Position numbers and translations under genes: made by a program
From: Aspidapion aeneum
Taxonomy: Eukaryota; Arthropoda; Insecta; Coleoptera; Brentidae
NCBI GenBank assembly: GCA_963576565.1
Contig: OY755040.1
Coordinates: forward strand, 88,837,002-88,901,001
Length of the DNA stretch: 64,000 bases
Reading direction: 5' to 3'
Shown: piece by piece, positions 11,914 to 21,776 of the stretch
Position numbering within the stretch: position 1 is the first letter of the stretch
Layout of the letters: each line of letters begins with the position of its first letter
Notes under the pieces: model-generated
What the model was told of the DNA's origin: nothing
The model's input: the letters and a program-made list of their open reading frames with translations, nothing else
Databases searched by the model: none

Positions 11914-12621
11914 TGGGGCTCCCTGGTGGTCCAGAAAGGAGATTTGTCTGGAATTTAACGGTGTCAGGCGTGGACTGTAATTTTGAGGGAATAAGGTCAT
12001 AGGCTAAGCTGGTACAAGGGATTCTGAAATGGTCTAGTTTACCTTCTAGGTTAGTGTAGCAATAAACAAATGTATGTAAGGTAAAAATAATGCATTTTCA
12101 CTTACCATTTTTGTACAGGAAGTGGAACTCATGGGAGGACGCGCTGTTAAACCGTGTTTTTGCACCCCACATGCCTGTGGTAGGAGAGTCGCTAACACGC
12201 GTGTATTATCGTTCGAAGGCGAAACGGTTCTCTCTGTTGCGGCAGCAGGTATCGCTGCTGCGTTCATTCTCCCACATGGCGCCCAGTGGCGTCGTTAATC
12301 CATAGGCGTAGAAGAAAAGGAATAAGTAGGAAGGAATGAGATTACGAAGGTCCATATTAAAGGAACTAGGAACCTTAGTAATTCAAAATGCATTTTATGT
12401 AAAGTAAATTAATTATAGCAAATTGTAATATTTGCCTTTAAAACCGCGGGAGTTTCAAATGCAAATAACCCAGTAATTTTAAGTACTTAATTAGTTAATT
12501 AATACTAAATAAACAAAAAATAGAAAATGCTCTAGTGAATCACCAAATAGCCTAATTCGAACCAATTTGGTAAATTATAGTAAAAAGAACATATTTACAA
12601 AAAGGAAGGCGGGACGAACCA
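11914..12621 (-). repeat. BEL1 5' LTR
   Basis: This is the upstream LTR in the element's own orientation, 708 bp, followed (in plus coordinates) by the GTTCC target duplication at 12622-12626. It should hold the promoter and polyadenylation signals. I could not place a TATA box with confidence. Confidence 0.95.
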
Positions 12622-12626
12622 GTTCC

Positions 12627-13549
12627 CATATATTACTTTTTATTGTTATTTCAGCTTTGTTGCACAAAATTTTGATTTCTTCTCGGACTTTGGGAATATT
12701 TTGTGTAATAGAGAGTTCGTCTAACGAGTTGAGCCAATGGGGGCCTTTCCACCAAAGGTCAATTGACTTAAGCTTGTCAGGATCTACTCCTCTAGAAATT
12801 ATATCTGCTGGGTTTTCTTGGGATCTGACGTGATTCCAGGAGACTTGAGGCGTGTATCTGTGTATCTGTTAGCTACGAATGTTCGCCATCGTGTAGGGTC
12901 TCCTCTTATCCAGCCCAGAGTGATCATGGAATCGGTCCAGGCAAATGTTTGCATTTCGTCTAGCTGAAGGGCTGATCTAGTTTTCTCTATTAGCTTGGCT
13001 AGCAGAACTGCAGCACATAGCTCTAAACGAGGCAATGTGGTTCTGTTTTTTGCTGGCGCAACCTTTGACTTGGCTTGTAGAAGCGTGATAGTTTGTTTCT
13101 TTCTATTTGTTATAGGGCTATAAATTACTGAGCCGTACGCCTTTTCTGATGCGTCACAAAACCCATGTAGCTCTATCTGGGAATTTCGGTAGTGTATCCA
13201 TCTTGGAATTTTAATTTTTTCTATTTCTTTGATATTACTTTGAAATCTTTGCCATCTTATAGCCATTTCTTCATCAACTGGCTCGTCCCAGGTTAATTTC
13301 CGTAGCCATAGATCTTGGATTATTAGTTTAGCTTGAATGACGACTGGAGCTAACCATCCCAGAGGGTCAAATAATTTGGATATTTCTGACAATATGTTTC
13401 TTTTTGTAAGCATGTTGATTTCGGAAACTTCTACTTGGAATTTGAATGTATCATCTACAGGTGACCATAGTACCCCTAGCGACTTTTTAGCGTTATCTTG
13501 GGGTAATTCTTGTAGCTTCTGGTCACTAAATTGTTCAGGAACGGACTGG
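12627..13549 (-). pseudogene. BEL2 RT-connection and RNase H fragment
   Basis: The frame carries conserved BEL landmarks: LGVLWSP, a FDPLGWLAPVV stretch, HGFCDASEKAYG of RNase H, SKVAPAK, LPRLELCAA and WTDSMITLGWIRG. Near 12850 the frame shifts: the next conserved block, around ENPADIISRG and WWKGPHWL, is in another phase. The first 60 or so codons of the apparent open frame (13550-13734) belong to the inserted sequence and not to BEL2. The fragment ends at the BEL1 insertion. One frameshift and two insertions make it a pseudogene. Confidence 0.85.
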
Positions 13550-14085
13550 TAGAGATCTGAGCCCTGAAGGGGAGAAAAACTAGAGATATCCCAAAAAAAT
13601 AACCCCAAAGTTAAATTCGCCCCGCCTGGGAAAACAGAGTCTATTAAACTAAAAAACAAAGGAAAAAATCGGCAACACGCTAGAAGCTTACCTTCTGTAA
13701 TTCTGCAGCAGTCCCAAAATTTCACTGGCGGCACCGCCCCTCCTTGTGACTGGAATTTCGGTCTTCAACCCGAAAACACGTGTGACTTTTTTTAGTTTTT
13801 TGGCGGAAGTGAAGTCTTCATTCCCCTGTCACACACAGGGTGGCGCTTCAAACTCCCAGCGTGAGCAAAAAACGCGCTTTTAACAAAATGATCAGGTGAT
13901 CAAAAAGAAAATAACTTTCAACAAAGAGAGAAATTATCACCTGATCGGAATTTTTCCCAAACAGAACTTTCTTTTTTTGAAGGTTTTTGCAGAAAGCCCA
14001 AAATATCAAAACAAACTTTAAGGTTAGGTTTTCCCAAAAATTCAAAATAAAACAATAAAGAAAAAATAACTGGCAGTATTAAACA
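13550..14085. mobile_element. 536-bp insert in BEL2 with 5-bp target duplication (solo-LTR-like)
   Basis: BEL2 coding sequence is interrupted exactly between two copies of ACTGG (13545-13549 and 14086-14090). On the minus strand the insert begins TGTTTAATAC and ends ATCTCTA. The 5-bp duplication and 5'-TG start suit a solo LTR, but the 3' end is TA and no paired LTR is in the window. It holds no open frame of note. Confidence 0.6.
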
Positions 14086-14090
14086 ACTGG

Positions 14091-14291
14091 AGTAATGCTG
14101 ACGAGTTGCTTGACCATTTTCTTAAATTAAATCCGGCAGAGCGAAGCATTTGTAGTAGTTGGTTTTGCAATTCTAAGGCTTCTTCGAGATTTTTTGCTCC
14201 TGATAAAATATCGTCATCGTAGAAATCACGCAACGTTGCTTGACTGGCGGCTGGAAACCTGTCTGCTTCTTCAAGTGCTAGTTTTTGTAAT
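14091..14291 (-). pseudogene. BEL2 reverse transcriptase catalytic segment
   Basis: This short piece encodes FYDDDILSGAKNLEEALEL, the RT active-site region of a BEL element (usual form YVDD, here YDDD), then FNLRKWSSN. It lies between two insertions and in frame order links the early RT (from 14783 up) with the RNase H fragment (below 13549). Confidence 0.85.
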
Positions 14292-14782
14292 AAACATGGA
14301 ATCTCGTACCCGTGAATTTAAAAATCAAACAGGTTTCGTGGCTAATCGGGCAAAAAGGAGTTTTTTTGTTTCCCTTATATTTTTCCTGAAAGACAAAGAG
14401 CTGTCGTAGGTCACGGACTATAGTTGTTTTCTTTTATTTGCATTCGATCTTTTCATTGATCGATATTGTATAGCAGTGTTTTCGCCTGCTTTTAGTTTTT
14501 TTGTTTCTCTCGTATCTCGGTAGATGGCGCCTCTTGCTATAGTGCGCTCACTAATTACATTTAATTAGAGACAAAACCGTCTGATTAACTTCGCAAGATT
14601 TGTCACATTGACCAGCAGTGTTCTGAGGAGTCCCATAAGGACGAAACGGTTAACTGTCAACACTTATTAGGTGTCCATTAGATCTTGGACCCCTGTGAGG
14701 TTAAGCTTTCAGGCTACCCACGGAAAAATATAAGGGAAACAAAAATACTCTTTTTTGCCCGATTAGCCACGAAACTTGTTTG
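14292..14782. mobile_element. 491-bp insert in BEL2 RT with 12-bp direct repeats
   Basis: The 12-mer AGTTTTTGTAAT, part of the BEL2 RT frame, flanks the insert (14280-14291 and 14783-14794). Inside are 61-bp inverted repeats (14326-14386 and 14722-14782) starting CAAACAxGTTTCGTGGC. The left inverted repeat starts 34 bp inside the left flank, so the ends are asymmetric. No coding frame. A TIR element with an unusual duplication length or a retroposed structured sequence are both possible. Confidence 0.65.
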
Positions 14783-17661
14783 AGTTTTTGTAATGTTTTT
14801 ATGGCTAGATAAGGAGCTGATGCCGTGCCATAAGTGACCGTGGAAAGTTCATATTCAAACATTGGTTGTGTGGAATTATCTCTCCATAAAATTCTTTGGC
14901 AGGGTTGGTCATCAGGATGAATTTTGATTTGTCTGGACATTTTTTCTATGTCTGCACAAAATGCAAATTCGTGCCTTCTCCAGCGGACGAGTATTTCTGC
15001 AATGTTTTGTTGTAGTCTTGGCCCAACGTGCATAATGTCGTTAAGGCTAATGCTGGTTGAGGTTTTACAAGAGGCGTCAAAAACAACTCTTAACCGGGTT
15101 GTTGTGCTTGTGTCTCGAATGACAGCTTGGTGAGGGATGTAGTATTTTCCCTGATTAACTTCATGGCGGTTTACTCTTCTCATGTGGCCCAAGTCAGCGT
15201 ATTCTTTCATAAAGGCTGCATATTGTTGTTGTAAATTAGCATCTTGCTGCAATTTCTTTTCAATGTTTGCAAGTCGTGCTGCTGCTCTTGGTTTTGAATG
15301 GCCTAATGATTCTGTAGGCTGCTTGAATGGAATTTTAACTATGAATCTTCCATCTGTGTCTCGTGTTGTTGTTTTTTCATAAAACTCTTCGCACGCTTGT
15401 TCATCGTTAGTAAGCTGATGGACAGGCGATATTTCTTCTAGCTCCCAGAACTTTGTTAGTTGTTTGTATTCCTCACATTGAGCAATCATGCTGATGAACT
15501 GAATAGATTTTGGTCCAGCGATAATTGACCCAGAGACAATCCATCCTAGTTCAGTGTTTTGTTTTAGCAGTCCTTGAGTTTTTTGAAGGCCACTTAGAAT
15601 AATGGTTGCATATTCTTTGGCTCCTAATATGCCGTCTATGGCTCCAGGTGTCATAAAAGTGGGATCTGCTAGAATTTCGTTTTTCCAGCTATCTATACTC
15701 TGTATCTGTAAATGTTGTTTGGGCATTGACTGCGTTAGTTTTGGCAGGACTATCATGTCTATTTCCATAGAGAATGCACTTTCAAATCGTGGCTTGATAT
15801 GGGCGTTTATAGACCATTTTGAAACTTTTGGTTTTCCATCTCCAACGCCAGATATTTCTGCTCTAATATGGCGTCGGGGTAGTCTTAGGCGTTGAGCGGC
15901 CTCTTCGGTAATAAAGGATGTTTGTGAGCCTTGGTCAATTAAGATTCTCAGTAACTGTGGTGAATTTGAAGATGAGACTTCTATAAGAGCTGTTGCTAGT
16001 AAAACGTTTTCTTCTTTTTGACTTGCGTGATTTGTCGAGCTGTATCTATTTGGTGGAGCTTGTTCGTTTGCTCTTCTTGTGGAACAGTTGTATTGAGGAT
16101 TTCTCTGCTGATGGTTTGGTGGAGAACTTCGTCTTTGGTAATCATTTGGTTGATTTTGGCGTTGCTGGTATCTCTCCTGGTGAAGAAGAGTATGGTGTTG
16201 ACGACTGCAAATGTTGCATTTTGTTTGGCTGAACCATTTCTTATTGACGTTATGACTTAGGCAGTTGTGGCAAATGTGATTTTCTTGAATAAATTTGTTT
16301 CTCTCTTGCGTTGATATTGCTTTAAATTTTAGGCAATGGTAAATCGTGTGCTTGTTCTCGTGACAAAACAGGCAGTAGGTTTGATTAATTCTTCGGTCTT
16401 GGCTTGACTTTTGTTCTGAGCTTGAAACTGTCTCTAGTGATTGGAAACGTCTTTCCAAGAAGCTCATAAATTCTTTTAGATCTGGAACATCGTGAGGGCT
16501 TTGGAGATTTTGCTCGTATAAGCGATTGGTCTCAGAATCCCATTTTCTGATAATTAAGCAAATTATCATAGGTCCCCAAGTGTTCGTTTCTATTTCTAGA
16601 TTTTTTAATGCTTGAAGACATTCGCTAGTGACATCGTGTAGTTGCTTCAATTTTTGTGCGTTTTCTTTTGGTACGGTTGGTAAATTAAAAATTTTATCAA
16701 GGAGTTTGAAAATGAGCAATCTTTTATTTTGGTATCGACTTTGTAGCAAGGTCCAGGCTGTATCGTAATTGGCTTCAATTGTTTCTAAATGTTGAATTAG
16801 TTTACTTGCTTCTCCTCTTGTGTGTGTTTTTAAATAATGCATCTTTTCAGCTTTTGACAGAGTTTGGTTTTCATGGATTACTTTTTTGAAAATGTCAAAG
16901 AATGTTGACCAGTTTTCATATCCACCGTAAAAGATTGTTATCAGGATTTTTGGAAGTGACAAATTTTGGCTTGGCTGATGTATAAGGGCTTGATTGGTTG
17001 GAGCGTTTTGTTGTTTGATCTTTTGAGCTATTCTTTAAATGATATCTTCGCATTGACTTTGGGCTTCAGTATATGCATCTTCTGTAAAGTACTCGTTGGT
17101 ATTTGTTTCTTCATTAATCGAAATTTCCTCGTCAAGTTTCTGGATTGTAGCCCATTTCTTCTTGATTTGTTCCATCTGATATTCATAGTGGGTCGTGGTT
17201 GTTTCTTGACATAGTTCGATTTCAACTTGATGTAGGATTTTTTCTAATTGTCGCAGATGGTATTTCTGTGCTTTGAAGCGTTGCTCTTGTTCATTGGTAC
17301 TGGCTGTTGAAATTTGACCACTAGTTTCAGCAGCTGATTGGGCATTATTGTCCTTTAGTGGCGGTGCAGCTTTTGAACATGTCTCTAGGTAGATCTTGAT
17401 TTCTTCGTATTTGTTTTTCAATTGATGATAATATTTCTTGGTGTGATATGCATGATCACTGATCTCTAAATCTTTTATTTCAATTTCATTGGTTTGGATA
17501 TTCTTCCATATATCTTCTAATTCGGCGAAACGATTTTTGATATAGGATTCAGTTTTTCTTGTGGCTGAGTCTTTTTGGCTGTTACTTAGGAGTTGAACTA
17601 GCTTTTGTCCCTGATTTTCTTGTTTTCGAACTAGATCTTTTATTTGGGCTTCCGTAGACAT
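14783..17661 (-). pseudogene. BEL2 gag, protease and early RT
   Basis: Gag starts with MSTEAQIKDL at 17661 and has coiled-coil-like heptads and the DUF1759-type segment (YENWSTFFDIFKKVIHEN). Zinc knuckles follow (CLFCHENKHTIYHC, CHNCLS), then the aspartic protease (IDQGSQTSFI, where the family normally has DSG, so the catalytic Asp-Ser-Gly is altered to Asp-Gln-Gly), and RT fingers to the STVTYGTASAPYLAIKTLQ block. A single in-frame TAA at 17035-17037 interrupts gag; the frame is otherwise continuous to the 14783 insertion junction. The element is dead, but these defects are few. Confidence 0.88.
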
Positions 17662-17679
17662 GACGGATAGTTGTTTCGG

Positions 17680-19135
17680 ACTGACTGGCGGATGATCGGA
17701 CTTTCTCGTGGAAGGTCGCTCTGGTTGAAGCTCTCTTGAATAGTGGCTTCGGACAAGTGTACGGGTAGTCGTACTGTTAAGTGGACGGCTTTTTGCAGCT
17801 TGTAAAATGGACGGACTTTCTCGTGGAAGGTCGCTCTGGTTGAAGCTCTCTTGAATACTGGATTCGGACAAGTGTACGGATAGTCGTACTGGTAGGTGGA
17901 CGGCTTTTTGAAGCTTGTAGAATTGACGGACTTTCTCGTGGAAGGTCGCTCTGGTTGAAGATCTCTTGAATAGTGGCTTCGGACAAGTGTACGGATAGTC
18001 GTACTGTCAGGTGGACGGCTTTTTGAAGCTTGTAGAATGGACGGACTTTCTCGTGGAATGTCGCATTAGTGGTTCGGTTGAAGCTGTCTTGAGTACTGGT
18101 TTCGGACTGGACAAGTGTACGAACAGTCGTACCGGCAGGTGGACGGTTTTTCGACGCTTGTAGAATGGATGGACTTTCTCGTGGAAGGTCGCTCTGGTTG
18201 AAGCTCTTTTAAGTAATGGCTTCGGACAAGTGTACGGGTAGTCGTACTGTTGGGTGGACGGCTTTTTGCAACTTGTAAAATGGACGGACTTTCTCGTGGA
18301 AGGTCGCTCTGGTTGAAGCTCTCTTGAGGACAAGTGTACGGATATTCGTACGGGCAGGTGGACGGTTTTTTGACGCTTGCAGAATGGCTGGACTTTCTCG
18401 AGGAAGGTCGCTTTGGTTGAAGCTCTCTTGAGTAGTAGCTTCGGACAGGACAAGTGTACGGACAGTCGTTTTCTGACGCTTGTAGAATGGATGGACTTTC
18501 TCGTGGAAGGTCGCTCTGGTTGAAGCTCTCTTGAGTAGTGGCTTCGGACAGCACAAGTGTATGGATAGTCGTACGGGCAGGTGGACGGTTTTTCGACGCT
18601 TGTAGAATGGATGGACTTTCTCGTGGAAGGTCGCTCTGGTTGAGGCTCTCTTTACGTAGTGGCTTCGGACAGGACCAGTGTACGGATAGTCGTACGGGTA
18701 GGTGGACGGTTTTTCGACGCTTGTAGAATGGATGGACTTTCTCGTGGGAGGTCGCTCTGGTTGAGGCTCTCTTTCGTAGTGGCTTCGGACAGGACAAGTG
18801 TACGGACAGTCGTACAGGCAGGTGGACGGACTTTCTCGTGGAAGGTCGCTCTGGTTGAAGCTCTCTTGCGTAGTGGCTTCGGACAGGACAAGTGTATGGG
18901 CAGGTGGACGGACTTTCTCGTGGAAGGTCGCTCTGGTTGAAGCTCTCTTGCGTAGTGGCTTCGGACAGGACAAGTGTACGGACAGTCGTACAGGCAGGTG
19001 GACCGACTTTCTCGTTTAAGGTCGCTCTGGTTGAAGCTCTCTTGCGGAGTGGCTTCGGACAGGACAAGTGTACGGACAGTCGTACGGGCAGGTGGACGGA
19101 CTTTCTCGTAGGTGGAAGGTCGCTCTAGTGGACGG
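17680..19135 (-). repeat. BEL2 leader minisatellite, 14 units of 82-128 bp
   Basis: The motif 'ctttctcgtgg' (one variant each) starts units at 17701, 17816, 17931, 18046, 18174, 18289, 18393, 18496, 18616, 18737, 18831, 18913, 19007 and 19101. Four early spacings are exactly 115; the last units are 82-94. The array lies between the primer site and the gag start of BEL2. Long frames are open in several phases on both strands (up to 333 codons on the minus strand, rich in Arg, Ser, Thr and Pro), which I read as a by-product of repetition. Confidence 0.9.
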
Positions 19136-19179
19136 TTGGGCTGTAGTGGTGTTCGTCTTACGGGCGTCGGCGGTGGTTT

Positions 19180-19196
19180 CTTTCTTCGAAGGACCA
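19180..19196 (-). promoter_or_regulatory. BEL2 primer-binding site, partly degraded
   Basis: The minus strand reads TGGTCCTTCGAAGAAAG. The first 11 bases equal the tRNA-Tyr-like primer site of BEL1 and BEL4, then it diverges. It lies one base from the inferred LTR end. Confidence 0.6.
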
Positions 19197-19197
19197 A

Positions 19198-19769
19198 TGT
19201 GCAAGCTGTGCTTGACAATTACACTTGCTTAACTCGACTTGGTTAAGCAGCGGGACTAAAGTAAAAGTTTACTGCCAGGGAGCAGCCTCACTCCCTGCAA
19301 TGACCAAGAAGGCTTATGGTACAGTAAACTAAGTAGGTATAGTGAGAACAACTATCAAATGTTGAATCTGCTTTATTGAGATAAATCCTCTATCTCTCTT
19401 TTTATATTAACAAATTGTTATGGTTCGTGATAAATTGTAAAATATAAAATTCCATATAATGTGTTGTTTTATAAACTAAATAATTTATATAATTTAAATA
19501 GGTAAACTTGAGAAGGTTAGTTTATGTTATTAAAATCTAATTTCTCAAGATCACCTGTGTTTAAATAATAACTAAAACTAATGATTAAAATAATTTAAAT
19601 TTGGATTTACTTAAAATATTAAAAAAAGAAATCTGTTTAATTTTACAATTAAACACACAGGTACACACACACACTCATAGAAAAGTTTTTAAAAAATCAA
19701 CATCCAATAAAAACTCAAGGTCTAAGAATTTTTATTTACCATCTCTGGGTATTTTTTTGGGTAGCAACA
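19198..19769 (-). repeat. Probable BEL2 5' LTR
   Basis: The inner end is set by the primer site (the minus strand ends ...TTGCACA). An AATAAA on the minus strand lies near 19375. The outer end is uncertain: TGTTGCTACCC at 19769 is a candidate start. No second LTR survives for comparison. Confidence 0.45.
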
Positions 19770-19789
19770 CGACGGGTCGCAGAACTTTA

Positions 19790-20669
19790 TGAAAACAATT
19801 TCTTTGAAAACATTTTTGTTGAACGGAAATTTGTTCGAAAACATTTTTTTTCAAACGGAAATTTGCTCGAAAACATTTTTTTCAAACGGAAATTTGTTCG
19901 AACACCATTTCTTTGAAAGGAAATTTGTTTTCGAACGGAAATTTGTTCGTAAGCAATAGTTGTTCAAAAACCTTTTTTTCGAATAGAAAACATTTTCTTC
20001 AAAAGCAAGCTTTTCGAAAAAAGACGCTCTAGACCTGAATTTCCAAACCTAACACAATTCATATAGTTTGACTAAGGCAAGCCTTTCTAACATATTTTTT
20101 CAAAAAAACCCTGACTTCTTTCCCGGGATCGTAAACTGTCTGAAAATTTGTCTACTTTCCTTCTTTTGGAAGGTCGTAGTTGGTATTTTCCTAAACTTTG
20201 TCAATTGATCGCAAACGTATCCGAACCGGTCCAGATACCCACTGATTTCAACCTTTATAAATGAGGACGGGAAAGCTAATTTAGGGAAATCATTTTTCGA
20301 AAATAGGTTTGGTTCGGTTCGGTTCAGTTTGGTTTCACACTCTCTAGGATCCCGGGAAAGAAGTCAGGGAAGTTTTTGTTTCCAAAAATTGTTAGAAAAA
20401 GACCCCATTAGTCGAACTATATGAGTTGTGTTAAGTTTGGCAAGCCAGGTCTAAAAGTTTTTTTTCGAAGAATTTGTTTTCAAAGAAATGTTTTTAAACA
20501 AATTTCCATTTTAAAAAAATATTTTCGAACAAATTTCCGTTTAAAGAAAATGTTTTTGAACAAATTTCCGTTTGAAGAAAATGATTTCGAAAAATTTCTG
20601 TTTGAAGAAAATGTTTTCGAACAATTTTCGGTTTGAAGAAAATGATTTTCGAAGTTTATGCTTTCGAAC
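19790..20669. repeat. Foldback FB2 with tandem-subrepeat arms
   Basis: The left arm (19790-20130) is built of about 30-bp units reading 'cggaaatttgttcgaaaac', and the right arm (20345-20669) is their reverse complement, 'gaacaaatttccgtttgaag'. The inner arms also match: 'acttctttcccgggat' (20111-20126) against 'atcccgggaaagaagt' (20349-20364). The 200-bp loop has no open frame. Inverted arms made of short tandem units are the hallmark of Drosophila FB/Galileo-type foldbacks. The family here is not identified. Confidence 0.75.
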
Positions 20670-20683
20670 AATAATATTAAGAT

Positions 20684-20813
20684 GAGAGTTAATTATCGTC
20701 CTTAAGGTTAGATCCAGGTCTAGAGGTTAATAGGTTTAGGACTGAGCGTATTCAAAAGACAATTGAATTTTGCTGACGTTTCGACTATATTTTTAGTCTT
20801 CTTCAGAGCAACA

Positions 20814-20851
<38 letters not shown>

Positions 20852-21762
20852 TTATGGAAGGAAGAAGGAGGAAAAAATTTCAAATTTTTATTTCTTACAA
20901 TTCTCAGATTTTCTTCTTTCATTTTGATATGGTTCTTGACTAGATCATGTAAGAAATTTCATAAATAAATAAATAAATAAAATTTCCCTTTAACTGTTTT
21001 CAAATTATTCTGACTTAAAATATATAAAAGTTGAGAGATCAGTGTCCTTTTTCTAATAATTTCTTAATAATATTTATAACAATATTCTAAAGTTCACCGC
21101 AATGTGATATCATATAAAATAATTTATTTCTTCGCGCGTTACCCAAATAAAAAACAATTATAAAAAACTTCTTCGATAAAAATTCTCTCATTATTGCTAG
21201 TTAAGCTCTTGACATATTAACAATATACATTGTTTTGAATTAAAAAAGAAAATAAAGAAAATTGACTTGAAATTAGGATAAAATTATTATTTTAATAAAA
21301 TGACATTTGATTGGAAATGTTGTGTGTGGTTCCTCTTGTGTTGTTTTATCAAGCGTCAAGACTAAGGATTAGGTAAGCTAATGAGTCCTTTTTATATGTT
21401 TTGTTTTTATTTATCTGGATTTTTTAAATATTTTATCATTATATCTTTTTTGTTGAATTTTTTTTTAAATCTGTTTTTGTTTAATTTTTGTTTAGGGTAT
21501 ATATATTCGTTTAAATCCCTTATTCTACTTATGTAAAGAGAAAAATCAGTATTTAGAGTTTTTTTTTTCTGGTTTCTGGTACCTATTTTAAAAATAATCA
21601 ATTTTTATACCAAAAAAGAAAGAACAAAGTTTTAATCCTATTTTTAAGTAGTTATCATGTTTTAATAAGAACTATTTTTTGTTTGTAGCTCTGAAGAAGA
21701 CTAAAAATATAGTCGAAACTTTTGAATACGCTCAGTCCTAAACCTATTAACCTCTAGACCTG
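20684..21762. mobile_element. Non-autonomous Penelope-type element (PLE-E)
   Basis: The 1,079-bp insert is flanked by a perfect 14-bp duplication, AATAATATTAAGAT (20670-20683 and 21763-21776). Its ends are inverted: 20715-20812 matches 21688-21762 in reverse, including 'ctaaacctattaacctctag'. The minus-strand copy of the end carries a hammerhead-ribozyme core. The interior has an (AT)n run at 20817-20844 and no coding frame. Hammerhead motifs in the terminal repeats and variable long duplications are known for Penelope-like elements, so I assign it there by inference. Confidence 0.65.
20768..20815 (-). ncRNA. Hammerhead ribozyme core
   Basis: On the minus strand CTGAAGA is followed by a short stem-loop (AGACTA, loop, TAGTC), then GAAAC and GTC at the expected cleavage position. 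Stem I can form between TTGCT before the core and AGCAA after it. All conserved core positions are met (CUGANGA and GAAA). The plus-strand copy at 21693-21719 keeps CTGAAGA and GAAAC but lacks the 20 bases holding GTC and stem I. Confidence 0.65.
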
Positions 21763-21776
21763 AATAATATTAAGAT

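Larger units (their letters stand above)
4763..12621 (-). mobile_element. Complete BEL/Pao LTR retrotransposon BEL1
   Basis: The element is 7,859 bp with 708-bp LTRs (4763-5470 and 11914-12621) aligned at a constant 7,151-bp offset. On the minus strand each LTR starts TGGTTCG and ends GAGCCCCA. The 5-bp duplication GTTCC flanks the element (4758-4762 and 12622-12626), and both flanks are BEL2 coding sequence, so this is a BEL-in-BEL insertion. A polypurine tract, a primer-binding site and one uninterrupted gag-pol frame are all present. By eye I found no difference between the two LTRs, which implies a very recent insertion. Confidence 0.95.
3845..19769 (-). mobile_element. Old BEL/Pao retrotransposon BEL2, broken by three insertions
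   Basis: Pieces of one BEL-type gag-pol lie in order on the minus strand: gag from 17661, protease and early RT to 14783, the RT catalytic part at 14091-14291, RNase H at 12627-13549 and integrase at 3845-4762. They are separated by the complete BEL1 element (4763-12621), a 536-bp insert (13550-14085) and a 491-bp insert (14292-14782). Each insert is bounded by a short direct repeat taken from BEL2 coding sequence. The 5' LTR and primer site lie near 19.2 kb. The 3' end is lost: the reading frame stops matching integrase just after the catalytic glutamate near 3850. Confidence 0.85.

Noticed and set aside
13550..13734. N-terminal extension of the BEL2 RNase H frame
   Set aside because: It lies inside the 536-bp insert, beyond the ACTGG duplication, so it is not BEL2 protein.
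18538..19128. Plus-strand proteins in the BEL2 minisatellite
   Set aside because: The frames only reflect repetition without stops; composition is unlike the minus-strand element and no start context supports them.
17680..19135. CRISPR-like array
   Set aside because: Units are long (82-128 bp), similar along the whole unit, with no spacers, and lie in a eukaryotic retrotransposon leader.
20309..20327. Telomere-type repeat
   Set aside because: (GGTTC)n is brief and does not match the insect TTAGG or TCAGG telomere unit; C-rich match at 1033 is equally short.
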